From Senegalia massiliensis (GTDB taxonomy: Bacteria; Bacillota; Clostridia; Tissierellales; SIT17), in NCBI RefSeq assembly GCF_900626135.1, contig NZ_LR130785.1, positions 1,645,241 to 1,709,240 of the forward strand: a stretch of DNA of 64,000 bases, given 5' to 3'. Position 1 is the stretch's first letter. Every line of letters begins with the position of its first letter. The notes below the pieces were generated by a model, which saw only the letters and a program-made list of their open reading frames with translations, had not been told where the DNA came from and did not search any database. A program made the position numbers and the translations under genes. This document shows positions 18,037 through 27,135 of this stretch, piece after piece.

Positions 18037-18758
18037 TGAGAAGGAGAAATAAAAGTTCTTCTAATGGTTCTAATTGGCTTGCAACTTATTCTGACCTTGT
18101 AACATTATTATTATGCTTTTTTGTATTATTATTTAGTTTTTCAACTGTAGATGCTAAGAAGTTTAGAGAAATAATGAATTCATTTCAAGGTAGTACTGGA
18201 GTGTTAACTGGAGGTCAAATATTAGAAGAAATGGATTATGATAATCCTGAAGCTGATGAGTTAGAATCTGAAAATGAAGAATTAAAAGAAATAAAAGAAT
18301 ATCTTGAAGATTATACATCTGAGAACAACCTAAATGATAAAGTTAAAATGACTCTTAATGAACGAGGTTTAATAATTAGGACAATGGATAATGTGTTTTT
18401 TGATTCAGGTAAAGCTGAAATCAAACCTGAATCAAAAGAGATACTAATATTTATTGGGGATATATTAAATAAGGAAGAGTTAAAGGAAAAACAAGTTAAG
18501 GTTGAAGGGCATACAGATGATGTAATAATAAATTCAGAAAAATTTCCTTCTAATTGGGAACTCTCAGTAATAAGAGCAACTAATGTATTAAGACTTTTTG
18601 TAGAACAAATTGGAATTTCACCTGATAGAATATCTGCTTCAGGATATGGTCCTAATAGACCTATTGTTAAGAATGATAACAGGGTTAATAGAGCTAGAAA
18701 TAGAAGAGTTGATATAATAATTTTAAAATCAGAAGAAAATAAATTAGAACCAAAGTAA
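18036..18758 (+). CDS. motB: Flagellar motor stator protein MotB (OmpA-like)
   Basis: Stator subunit that anchors to peptidoglycan. In the 240-aa protein a basic N-tail leads into the single transmembrane helix; the ion-carrying aspartate is Asp20 in WLATYSDLVTLLL. The C-terminal OmpA-like peptidoglycan-binding domain contains VEGHTDDVIINSEKFPSNWE, SASGYGPNRPI and RARNRRVDIII. Coupled to motA through a TAATG overlap. Confidence 0.96.
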   Translation: MRRRNKSSSNGSNWLATYSDLVTLLLCFFVLLFSFSTVDAKKFREIMNSFQGSTGVLTGGQILEEMDYDNPEADELESENEELKEIKEYLEDYTSENNLNDKVKMTLNERGLIIRTMDNVFFDSGKAEIKPESKEILIFIGDILNKEELKEKQVKVEGHTDDVIINSEKFPSNWELSVIRATNVLRLFVEQIGISPDRISASGYGPNRPIVKNDNRVNRARNRRVDIIILKSEENKLEPK

Positions 18759-18771
18759 AAGGTGGGATAAA

Positions 18772-19185
18772 ATGTCTTTTAAAAAAATATTGATTATAGT
18801 AATTATTATTTTTATGTTATTGATTATTGTCTCTGGCACAGTTTTTGGGATACTGTTTATGAAAAGTGATGATGAATCTAAAGAATCAGAAGAATATTAT
18901 TTTAATGTAGGAGAAATTTATAGTAATGTAGCAGATTCTAGGAGAATAGTGAAACTAAACTTAACTATTTCAGCTACAAATGAAAAATTAATAGAAGAAT
19001 TTAATGAAAAATCTTTTTTAATAAAAGATGAATTATACAAAATATTAACAAATAAAAAAATAGATGATATACAAGGAAAAGAAAGTCAAGCATTATTAAA
19101 GAAAGAAATTATTAAAAATCTTGAAAAAAAATTTTCAACTGATAAAATATCAAATATTTATTTTGATGAAATAATTGTACAATAA
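18772..19185 (+). CDS. fliL: Flagellar basal-body associated protein FliL
   Basis: Stator-associated membrane protein. The 137-aa protein has one N-terminal transmembrane helix (about residues 5-27, ILIIVIIIFMLLIIVSGTVF) and an extracytoplasmic domain ending NIYFDEIIVQ, the usual FliL C-terminus. AAGGTGGGAT precedes the ATG. The position between motB and fliM matches other Firmicutes operons. Confidence 0.9.
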   Translation: MSFKKILIIVIIIFMLLIIVSGTVFGILFMKSDDESKESEEYYFNVGEIYSNVADSRRIVKLNLTISATNEKLIEEFNEKSFLIKDELYKILTNKKIDDIQGKESQALLKKEIIKNLEKKFSTDKISNIYFDEIIVQ

Positions 19186-19199
19186 AGGGGGTAGATAGT

Positions 19200-20201
19200 T
19201 TGTCAGAAGTATTATCCCAAAACGAAATTGATGCACTATTAAATGCGCTTAATACTGGAGAAGTAGATGTATCTGATATGAAAGAAGAGACATCTGAAAA
19301 AAAGGTTAAAGCATACGATTTTAGAAATCCAAAAAAAATTGCAAAGGATCAGCTTAGAACATTAGAAATAATAAATGAAAATTTCGGAAGACTATTTCAA
19401 ACTTTTTTATCAGGTCATTTAAGATCTCCTGTTCAAATATCTGTTTTAACAGTAGATCAATATGCCTATAGTGAATTTAGTAATGCGATAGTTAATCCTG
19501 CATTTTTGTCAATTATTGACTTTAATCCATTGCCTGGAGAAATAATAATTGACATTTCATCTAATATAGCATTTACTATAGTAGACAGATTACTAGGTGG
19601 AGTTGGAGAAAAAGTAGATGAAAAAAGAAACTTTACTGAGATAGAACAAACATTATTACAAAATTTAATGTCTAAAAGTATGAATTTATTATCTAGAGCA
19701 TGGGAAAATGTAATAGAAATAAATCCTATTTTTAAAAAAATAGAAACAAATCCTCAATTTGCTCAAATTGTATCACCAAATGAAACAATTGCTCTTATAA
19801 CTCTTAGTATAAGTATTGGGAAAGTTGAAGGTATGATAAATTTTTGTATTCCTCATGTAATTTTAGAACCTATTTTAGAAAAACTTAGTACTAAATTGTG
19901 GTTTTCTAGAAGCGAAAGAAAAGGTAAAGATAACAGTAATAATATTAACTCAATAGAAAGAAGTTTAAAATCTGCTAAAGTAGAAGTAAAAGCTGAAATT
20001 GGCAGATCAATTTTGAGTGTTGCAGAAATTCAAGGATTATCTCAAGGTGATGTAATTGAATTAGATAATTTTAATGGTAACAATTCTAGAATAAAAATAG
20101 GAACAAATTTAAAGTTTTATTGTGAACCGGGAAGTATTGGTAATAATATAGCAGTAAAAATAACATCAGTAAAAAGAGAGGGTGACGAAGAAGATGAATA
20201 A
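19200..20201 (+). CDS. fliM: Flagellar motor switch protein FliM
   Basis: C-ring switch component that binds phosphorylated CheY. The protein is 333 aa. The N-terminal CheY-binding motif is VLSQNEIDALLNAL, followed by the CheC-like middle domain (KDQLRTLEIINENFGRLFQT, DRLLGGVGEKVD) and a C-terminal SpoA domain (LKSAKVEVKAEIGRSILSVA). The TTG start follows AAGGGGGTAGA. It overlaps the start of fliY by 8 bp. Confidence 0.96.
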   Translation: MSEVLSQNEIDALLNALNTGEVDVSDMKEETSEKKVKAYDFRNPKKIAKDQLRTLEIINENFGRLFQTFLSGHLRSPVQISVLTVDQYAYSEFSNAIVNPAFLSIIDFNPLPGEIIIDISSNIAFTIVDRLLGGVGEKVDEKRNFTEIEQTLLQNLMSKSMNLLSRAWENVIEINPIFKKIETNPQFAQIVSPNETIALITLSISIGKVEGMINFCIPHVILEPILEKLSTKLWFSRSERKGKDNSNNINSIERSLKSAKVEVKAEIGRSILSVAEIQGLSQGDVIELDNFNGNNSRIKIGTNLKFYCEPGSIGNNIAVKITSVKREGDEEDE

Positions 20202-21324
20202 TAATATGCTTTCTCAAGAAGAGATAGATGCATTATTGAATGGTAATTTAGATGATGATGTATCAGATTCACAAACAGACGAAAGTAACAATAATGATAT
20301 TATGTTAACTGAAGAAGAAATAGATGCTCTAGGTGAAATTGGTAATATAAGTATGGGGACTGCTGCAACAACACTTTTTACTTTGTTAGGTCAAAAAGTC
20401 ACTATAACTACACCAAGGGTATCTACTACTAATATGAAAGAGTTAGCTAAAAATTACCCTAGTCCATATATAGCTGTAGATGTAAAATATAAAGTAGGAT
20501 TAGAAGGTTCTAATTTACTAATATTAAAGACTAATGATGTCAAAGTTATAACGGACTTAATGATGGGTGGAAACGGAAAAAATGTTGATAAAGAATTAAA
20601 TGATATGGACTTTAGTGCAATAAGTGAAGCAATGAATCAAATGGTAGGTTCATCTAGTACTTCTTTATCAGAGATGTTTAATCAAAAGATAGATATTGAT
20701 CCTCCAAGGGCATTCAAAATTGAATTCGATAAAGATGTAAATGGTATTGAAGCATTGAATAAAGAATCTGAATTAGTAAAAATATCTTTTAGAATGATTA
20801 TAGGAGATATTATTGATAGTGAAATAATGCAATTATTACCATTAGATTTTGCAAAGAAGCTTTTCACATCTTTATTTGATAAGGATGTAGAAGAAAGTGA
20901 AAAAACAGAAGAAAATAAACAGGAAAATATAGAATACAATACAAATATTAACAATGAATATGATAGTTATAAAAATGATAATGTAATGGAAGTAAAGAGT
21001 GATGATAAAGTAGAAGTTAAAAAATTTAACTTTAAAAACTTTGAATCAAACAATGATAAAAGATATAATGAAAGTATTGATTTAATACAAGATATTCCAA
21101 TAGAAATAACTGTAGAGTTAGGAAGGACTATAAAAAAGATTAGTGAAGTTTTGGAATATGGTCCTGGAACTATAATTGAGTTGGACAAGTTAGTTGGAGA
21201 ACCATTAGAGATAAAAGCTAATGGTCGTATAATAGCAAAAGGTGAAGTTGTTGTTATTGATGATAACTTTGGTGTTAGAGTTACAGATATATTAAGTTCA
21301 TCTAAGACAATAAAAACGTTATAG
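20194..21324 (+). CDS. fliY: Flagellar switch phosphatase FliY (FliN-type)
   Basis: C-ring protein combining a CheY-P phosphatase with a FliN-like domain. The protein is 376 aa from ATG 20194. An N-terminal motif MLSQEEIDALLNGN resembles that of FliM. Two CheC phosphatase motifs are intact: EEIDALGEIGNISMGTAA and FSAISEAMNQMVGSSSTSL, with the E..N pairs present. A low-complexity linker leads to a C-terminal SpoA domain (VELGRTIKKISEVLEYGPGT). GTG 20182 lies in the ribosome binding site GAGGGTGA, so ATG 20194 is preferred. Confidence 0.94.
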   Translation: MNNNMLSQEEIDALLNGNLDDDVSDSQTDESNNNDIMLTEEEIDALGEIGNISMGTAATTLFTLLGQKVTITTPRVSTTNMKELAKNYPSPYIAVDVKYKVGLEGSNLLILKTNDVKVITDLMMGGNGKNVDKELNDMDFSAISEAMNQMVGSSSTSLSEMFNQKIDIDPPRAFKIEFDKDVNGIEALNKESELVKISFRMIIGDIIDSEIMQLLPLDFAKKLFTSLFDKDVEESEKTEENKQENIEYNTNINNEYDSYKNDNVMEVKSDDKVEVKKFNFKNFESNNDKRYNESIDLIQDIPIEITVELGRTIKKISEVLEYGPGTIIELDKLVGEPLEIKANGRIIAKGEVVVIDDNFGVRVTDILSSSKTIKTL

Positions 21325-21336
21325 GGAGGAAATAAA

Positions 21337-21699
21337 ATGTCAAAAAGAATTTTAATAGTTGATGATGCTGCATTTATGAGAATGATGATAAAAGATATAT
21401 TAAGTAAAAACGGTTATGAAATAGTAGGTGAAGCTGATAATGGTCAAAAAGCAATTGAGAAATTTAAAGAATTAAATCCTGATTTAGTTATAATGGATAT
21501 AACTATGCCAGAAGTTGATGGTATTCAAGCAGTTAAAGAAATTAAAAAAATAGATAGTAACTCAAAAATTGTGATGTGTTCTGCAATGGGCCAACAAGCT
21601 ATGGTAATAGAAGCAATACAGGCAGGAGCTAAAGACTTTATTGTAAAACCATTTCAAGCTGATAGAGTTATTGAAGCTGTAAATAAAGCAATAGGTTAG
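21337..21699 (+). CDS. cheY: Chemotaxis response regulator CheY
   Basis: Single receiver domain of 120 aa. Acidic pocket Asp9/Asp10 (LIVDDAAFMR), phosphoacceptor Asp54 (LVIMDITMPEVDG), Ser/Thr switch region VMCSAMGQQ, and the conserved lysine in DFIVKPF. It relays CheA signals to FliM and FliY, whose genes lie directly upstream. The ATG follows GGGAGGA. Confidence 0.96.
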   Translation: MSKRILIVDDAAFMRMMIKDILSKNGYEIVGEADNGQKAIEKFKELNPDLVIMDITMPEVDGIQAVKEIKKIDSNSKIVMCSAMGQQAMVIEAIQAGAKDFIVKPFQADRVIEAVNKAIG

Positions 21700-21707
21700 T
21701 GTAAATA

Positions 21708-22163
21708 ATGGATAATTTTATAAACATATTATTTGCAATATTTTCTTTTGGAATAATTTTAGTACTTGCTTATTTCACAACTAAAATGGTAGCAATGAAA
21801 AGTACAAATATGAATAATGGGAAAAACATGGAGATAATTGATGTTTTAAATTTAGGTAATCATAAAAAGATATTACTTGTGAAAATATTAGGAAAGATAT
21901 ATGTTATTGGAACTTCAAATAATAGTGGTTTTAATAAAATAGATGAAATTCAAGATGAAGATATAATTAATAATTTATCGAATTCAAATTATCATAAATC
22001 TGATTTTGATAATTTGCTAAAAAGCAAATTATCTTTCATTAATAAAAATCAAGACCCAAATGAAGAATTGCCATATAATAATCTTAATAAGCTAGACAAA
22101 TTAAAAGATAAACTAAAAGAATTAAAATTAAGTAATAGTTCTGATATAACAAAGGATGAGTAG
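21708..22163 (+). CDS. fliO: Flagellar biosynthetic protein FliO
   Basis: Accessory protein for assembly of the FliP/FliQ/FliR export gate. The 151-aa protein has a single N-terminal transmembrane helix (residues about 5-25, INILFAIFSFGIILVLAYF) and then the FliO core MEIIDVLNLGNHKKILLVKI followed by LGKIYVIGTSNN. The C-terminal third is low-complexity and charged. It lies 8 bp after cheY and before fliP, the normal place. The ribosome binding site is poor (GTGTAAAT). Confidence 0.86.
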   Translation: MDNFINILFAIFSFGIILVLAYFTTKMVAMKSTNMNNGKNMEIIDVLNLGNHKKILLVKILGKIYVIGTSNNSGFNKIDEIQDEDIINNLSNSNYHKSDFDNLLKSKLSFINKNQDPNEELPYNNLNKLDKLKDKLKELKLSNSSDITKDE

Positions 22164-22166
22164 CAA

Positions 22167-22925
22167 ATGAAGATGAAAACTGTATTTCTCTTGATAATTT
22201 TAATTATATTTCTAACTGGAAATGTTTATGCTGAGCCAGAAATATCATTATTTGGAAAAGATATAACTATAAATGATAGTGAAAACCCAGAGGATTATGT
22301 TGTAGGCTTACAAATATTACTTGTATTAGCAGTGCTTACATTAGCTCCTGCCATACTTATAATGATGAGTAGCTTTACTAGAATCATAATAGTTTTATCA
22401 TTTATAAGAAATGCATTGGGAACACAACAAACACCACCTAATCAAGTTTTATTAGGACTAGCCTTATTTTTAACTTTCTTTGTTATGGCTCCCATAGCAA
22501 GTGATATAAATGAAAATTCACTTCAACCATATTTAAATGAGGAAATAGAGCAGTCTGAAGCAATTCAAAAAGCTATAAATCCTTTGAGAAATTTCATGTA
22601 TAATCAAACTAGAGACAAAGATTTAGCTCTTTTTATGGAACTTTCAAATTTAGATAGTGAAGACATATCTGGAAAATCAGACATACCTACTACAACATTG
22701 ATTCCTGCATTTATAATAAGTGAATTGAAAACTGCTTTTCAAATTAGTTTCATATTATTTATACCATTTTTAATAATTGATATGGTTGTAGCAAGTACTC
22801 TTATGTCTATGGGAATGATGATGCTTCCACCGGTTATGATATCTTTACCATTTAAAATTCTGTTATTTATAATGGTAGATGGTTGGAATCTTGTTATTAG
22901 ATCATTAATAAGTGGGTTTAATTAG
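22167..22925 (+). CDS. fliP: Flagellar type III export gate protein FliP
   Basis: Pentameric core of the export channel. The 252-aa protein has an N-terminal signal peptide (residues 1-23, ending VYA before EPEIS), the loop ILIMMSSFTRIIIVLSFIRN with ALGTQQTPPNQVLLGLALFL, and the C-terminal pair of helices with MGMMMLPPVMISLPFKILLF. All FliP signatures are present. fliQ follows after 10 bp. Confidence 0.97.
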   Translation: MKMKTVFLLIILIIFLTGNVYAEPEISLFGKDITINDSENPEDYVVGLQILLVLAVLTLAPAILIMMSSFTRIIIVLSFIRNALGTQQTPPNQVLLGLALFLTFFVMAPIASDINENSLQPYLNEEIEQSEAIQKAINPLRNFMYNQTRDKDLALFMELSNLDSEDISGKSDIPTTTLIPAFIISELKTAFQISFILFIPFLIIDMVVASTLMSMGMMMLPPVMISLPFKILLFIMVDGWNLVIRSLISGFN

Positions 22926-22935
22926 GAGTGATTAA

Positions 22936-23205
22936 ATGAGTCAAGGAGATGTGATTAAGTTAGCTCAAGATGCTATGTTTTCAATCTTAATATTATCGGC
23001 ACCAATGCTAGGATTTGGTTTGTTAGTAGGGCTATTAGTTAGTATATTTCAAGCTACTACTCAAATTCAAGAGGCAACACTTGCATTTATACCTAAAATT
23101 ATAGCAGTATTGGTTGCTTTTATAGTATTTGGACCTTGGATACTTACATATATAGTAGAGTTTACTGAAGATCTTTTTAATAATATAAATGTTTATATAA
23201 AATAG
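22936..23205 (+). CDS. fliQ: Flagellar type III export gate protein FliQ
   Basis: Small membrane subunit of the export gate. The 89-aa protein has two hydrophobic hairpins: APMLGFGLLVGLLVSIFQAT with TQIQEATLAFIPKIIAVLVA is the diagnostic segment. The ATG follows TTAGGAGTG. The stop TAG is directly followed by the fliR start region. Confidence 0.96.
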   Translation: MSQGDVIKLAQDAMFSILILSAPMLGFGLLVGLLVSIFQATTQIQEATLAFIPKIIAVLVAFIVFGPWILTYIVEFTEDLFNNINVYIK

Positions 23206-23215
23206 GATGATATAT

Positions 23216-23998
23216 ATGGATTCAACACAATTAATTTTTTCTGAATACAATTTATTTTTATTAATATTTGTAAGGATGACAGGGATATTTATAATAACTC
23301 CTATATTTAGCAGAAATAATATACCCAAAATATTAAAAGTTTCATTTGCATTTATTGTATCATTAATAGCATTTAATACCTTAGTTCAACAAGGTATAGA
23401 AGTAGATAATAGTATAAGTTTTATTATTCAGATTGCTAAAGAATTGAGTATAGGATTAATAGTAGGGTTTATTTCCTATCTGTTTTTTATTTCACTATTT
23501 ATAGCTGGTCAAATAATTGATACTCAAGTAGGCTTTGGAATGGTGAATGTATTTGATCCAGCTCATAATACTCAAGTACCTATTACGGGAAATTTCTATT
23601 ATATATTAGCTTTATTAGTTTTCTTTACTATAAATGGACATCATTGGTTTTTGGAAGCTATAGTTAAGTCTTATTCAATATTACCACTGGGAAATATTAG
23701 TATGACAAAAGATATATTATATCAAATAATAGATATTTTTACTGAAATATTCAATATTGGATTTAAGATAAGTAGTCCTATACTTGCAACTGTATTTTTA
23801 ATAAATGTGTTATTAGGAGTATTAGCAAAAACTGTTCCACAGATGAATGTTTTTGTTGTTGGTATGCCTCTTAAAATATTAATAGGTATTATTACAATAT
23901 TTCTTACTTTACCTATTTACTTAATTGCATTAGAACATATTTTTGATAATATGTCAGGAGAAATTTTTAATTTTTTTAAATTACTTAAGAGAGGTTAA
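23216..23998 (+). CDS. fliR: Flagellar type III export gate protein FliR
   Basis: Export-gate subunit that completes the FliPQR cone. The 260-aa protein has several transmembrane helices; family segments are FVRMTGIFIITPIFSRNNIP, AGQIIDTQVGFGMVNVFDP and LLGVLAKTVPQMNVFVVGMP. ATG 23216 is chosen over ATG 23207 because the TAGGATGAT ribosome-binding stretch covers 23207. FliR is separate from FlhB here, unlike the FliR-FlhB fusion of some Clostridium species. Confidence 0.95.
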   Translation: MDSTQLIFSEYNLFLLIFVRMTGIFIITPIFSRNNIPKILKVSFAFIVSLIAFNTLVQQGIEVDNSISFIIQIAKELSIGLIVGFISYLFFISLFIAGQIIDTQVGFGMVNVFDPAHNTQVPITGNFYYILALLVFFTINGHHWFLEAIVKSYSILPLGNISMTKDILYQIIDIFTEIFNIGFKISSPILATVFLINVLLGVLAKTVPQMNVFVVGMPLKILIGIITIFLTLPIYLIALEHIFDNMSGEIFNFFKLLKRG

Positions 23999-24004
23999 TT
24001 TTCT

Positions 24005-25102
24005 ATGAAAGAATATAAATTAGATTTACAGCTGTTTTCTTCAGAAGAAAAAACTGAAAAACCTACTCCTAAAAAAAGAAAAGAAGCTCGTGAAAAAGGA
24101 CAAGTATTACAGAGTAAAGAGTTAAGTACTGCAATATTATTATTAGTTGCATTTTTAGGGTTAAAAATTTTTGGAGAATATATTCTTGAACAATTAACAA
24201 TATTTTCAACAAAAATTTTTTCTGATCTTAGTATACATGAAAATCTTTATAAACAAGATAATTTATCAATATTTTTTATGGATATTATATCAATAACTGC
24301 TAAAATTGTAATACCATTATTAGCAACAATATTTTTGACAGCTTTAATAGTTAGTTATATGCAAGTTGGATTTTTATTTACTACAAAGACCTTAAGCTTT
24401 AAATTAAACAGGTTGAACCCTATAGAGGGATTCAAAAAAATATTTTCCACCAAATCCCTTGTAGAATTAGTGAAATCGAGTGTGAAGATTTTTATAATAG
24501 GGTATGTGGTTGCAAAGTATATTTATGATAATTTTAATATAATCTATGAACTGTTTAATTTAAATGTAATGGAGATAACAAAAAGCATATCTTCATTAGC
24601 ATTTGGAATAGTAATCAGAGCTGGAGGTATTTTAATTTTGTTGGCTGCTTTTGATTATTGGTATCAATGGTTTCAACATGAAAAGAACTTGAAGATGTCA
24701 AAACAAGAAGTTAAGCAAGAAAGCAAACAGTCAGATGGAGATCCACTTATTAAATCTAAAATTAAAGAAAAACAAAGACAAATGGCTATGAGTAGAATGA
24801 TGCAAGATATTCCTGAAGCAGATGTTATTATAACTAATCCTACTCATTATGCAATTGCTTTAAAATATGATAAAAATAAGTATGAAGCTCCATACATTTT
24901 AGCAAAAGGCAAAGATTTAATAGCAAAAAAAATAAAAGAAATAGCATATGAAGTAGATGTTCCTACAATAGAAAACAAACCCCTTGCTAGGAGCTTGTTT
25001 TCATCTTGTGAGATTGGAGATTGTGTTCCTGAAGAATTATATCAAGCTGTAGCTGAAGTACTTGCATATGTGTATAATTTAAATAATATTGGAAGGAGTT
25101 AA
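24005..25102 (+). CDS. flhB: Flagellar export switch protein FlhB
   Basis: Substrate-specificity switch of the export gate. The 365-aa protein has the N-terminal KTEKPTPKKRKEAREKGQV signature, four transmembrane segments between about residues 35 and 220, and a cytoplasmic domain with the autocleavage site NPTH (IITNPTHYAIALKYD). The extra N-terminal stretch YKLDLQLFSSE is common in clostridial FlhB. Its stop overlaps the flhA start by one base (TAATG). Confidence 0.96.
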   Translation: MKEYKLDLQLFSSEEKTEKPTPKKRKEAREKGQVLQSKELSTAILLLVAFLGLKIFGEYILEQLTIFSTKIFSDLSIHENLYKQDNLSIFFMDIISITAKIVIPLLATIFLTALIVSYMQVGFLFTTKTLSFKLNRLNPIEGFKKIFSTKSLVELVKSSVKIFIIGYVVAKYIYDNFNIIYELFNLNVMEITKSISSLAFGIVIRAGGILILLAAFDYWYQWFQHEKNLKMSKQEVKQESKQSDGDPLIKSKIKEKQRQMAMSRMMQDIPEADVIITNPTHYAIALKYDKNKYEAPYILAKGKDLIAKKIKEIAYEVDVPTIENKPLARSLFSSCEIGDCVPEELYQAVAEVLAYVYNLNNIGRS

Positions 25103-27135
25103 TGATGAAATTCGGAGATATAATTGTAGCATTAGGTGTAATTGCAATCATAATTATTATAATAATTCCAGTAAATGAAAGTGTATTAGATATATTATTA
25201 AGTTTAAATATCTCATTAGCTTTATTAATACTACTTCTTGCAATGTATATTGACAATGCATTAAGCTTTTCAATATTTCCTTCTCTACTATTGATTACAA
25301 CTATGTTTAGATTGTCCCTTAATATATCAAGTACTAGAATGATACTTTCAAAGGGAGATGCAGGAAGTGTTATTGAGTCTTTCGGAGGCATAGTAATACA
25401 GGGAAATCCAGTTGTAGGTTTTATAATATTTTTAATTATTGTTATAATACAATTTATTGTAATAACAAAAGGTTCTGAGAGAGTTGCTGAAGTAGCTGCT
25501 AGGTTTACACTTGATGCAATGCCAGGAAAACAAATGGCAATCGATGCAGATTTAAATTCAGGGTTAATAAATGATATAGAAGCTAGAGATAGAAGAAAAA
25601 ATATTCAAAAAGAAGCAGATTTTTATGGTGCTATGGATGGAGCAAGTAAATTTGTCAAAGGAGATGCAATAGCAGGTATTATAATTACTGTATTAAATAT
25701 AGCAGCTGGTTTTGCTATAGGAATGATAACATTAGATTTAACACTAACAGAATCTCTTGCAAAATTTACTACTTTAACTGTTGGCGATGGACTTGTAAGT
25801 CAAATACCTGCATTATTGATTTCAACAGCTACAGGTATTGTAGTTACTAGAGCAGCATCTGATTCTAATTTAGGAAATGATATAATAAGCCAATTATTTT
25901 CATCACATCCTAGAGTAATGTTTTTAGTATCTGGTGTTCTATACTTTTTAGGATTAGTAGGTCTTCCAACTATTCCATTTTTCTTATTAGGAACAGTCTT
26001 TTTGGTATTAGGACTTGTTATGAGAAAAAATATAAAAAATGCTTTGGAATTAGAGGATGAACAAGAAGAAGAGATAGATCAAGAAGAAATAAGAAAGCCT
26101 GAAAATGTAAAATCATTATTAAAAGTTGAAGATATAGAATTAGAATTTGGATATGGAATAATACCATTAGCTGATTCAAATCAAGGTGGAGATCTTCTTG
26201 ATAGAGTAGTAATGATTAGAAGACAAATTGCTCTTGAACTTGGTATTGTGGTACCAATGATAAGATTAAGAGATAATATACAATTGAATCCAAATCAATA
26301 TTCAATAAAAATAAAAGGAGTAGAAGTGTCTAATGGGGAGTTAATGTTTGATCACTATCTTGCTATGAATCCAGGAACAGCAAGTGGAGAAATAGATGGT
26401 GTAGACACAGTTGAGCCTGCATTTGGTCTTCCTGCTAAGTGGATAAATCAAGAACAAAAAGAGAGAGCAGAAATTTTAGGTTATACTGTAGTTGATCCAC
26501 CTTCAGTAATATCTACCCACCTAACTGAGATTATCAAGCAAAATATTGATGAATTATTAGGTCGCCAAGATGTAAAAAATTTAGTTGATAATATAAAAGA
26601 AGAACACCCCGCATTAGTTGAGGAAGTTATACCTAATATTATGACTATAGGAGAAATACAAAAGGTATTATCTAATTTACTTAAAGAGCAACTTTCAATT
26701 AGAGACATGGTAACAATATTAGAAACATTAGCTGATTATGGAACAATAACTAAAGACACTGATATGCTTACAGAATATGTTAGACAAAGATTTTCTAGAT
26801 ATATTACAAAAAAATATGTTGATGGCAAGAATCTAAATGTAATTACTTTAGATTCTCAACTTGAGCAACTAATAATGGATTCTATAAATCAGACTAATAC
26901 TGGATCTTATTTATCATTAGAGCCACAAATGATTCAAAAAATACTTAATAATTTATCAAATAATATAAAGAAGTTAACATCAATTGGTGAGCAACCAATA
27001 ATACTTACTGCACCTATTGTAAGATTATACTTTAAACAATTAACAGAACAAATTACTAATGATTTCATTGTTTTATCTTACAATGAGATTGATCCTTCTA
27101 TTGAGATAAAGTCATTAGGGATGGTGAAATTATAA
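25102..27135 (+). CDS. flhA: Flagellar export gate protein FlhA
   Basis: Largest subunit of the export gate. In the 677-aa protein the N-terminal half has about eight transmembrane helices and the FHIPEP-type loop ARFTLDAMPGKQMAIDADLN, followed by ARDRRKNIQKEADFYGAMDG. The C-terminal cytoplasmic domain includes VVDPPSVISTHLTEII and the terminal LGMVKL. Overlaps flhB and flhF by one base each, so these genes are tightly coupled. Confidence 0.97.
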   Translation: MMKFGDIIVALGVIAIIIIIIIPVNESVLDILLSLNISLALLILLLAMYIDNALSFSIFPSLLLITTMFRLSLNISSTRMILSKGDAGSVIESFGGIVIQGNPVVGFIIFLIIVIIQFIVITKGSERVAEVAARFTLDAMPGKQMAIDADLNSGLINDIEARDRRKNIQKEADFYGAMDGASKFVKGDAIAGIIITVLNIAAGFAIGMITLDLTLTESLAKFTTLTVGDGLVSQIPALLISTATGIVVTRAASDSNLGNDIISQLFSSHPRVMFLVSGVLYFLGLVGLPTIPFFLLGTVFLVLGLVMRKNIKNALELEDEQEEEIDQEEIRKPENVKSLLKVEDIELEFGYGIIPLADSNQGGDLLDRVVMIRRQIALELGIVVPMIRLRDNIQLNPNQYSIKIKGVEVSNGELMFDHYLAMNPGTASGEIDGVDTVEPAFGLPAKWINQEQKERAEILGYTVVDPPSVISTHLTEIIKQNIDELLGRQDVKNLVDNIKEEHPALVEEVIPNIMTIGEIQKVLSNLLKEQLSIRDMVTILETLADYGTITKDTDMLTEYVRQRFSRYITKKYVDGKNLNVITLDSQLEQLIMDSINQTNTGSYLSLEPQMIQKILNNLSNNIKKLTSIGEQPIILTAPIVRLYFKQLTEQITNDFIVLSYNEIDPSIEIKSLGMVKL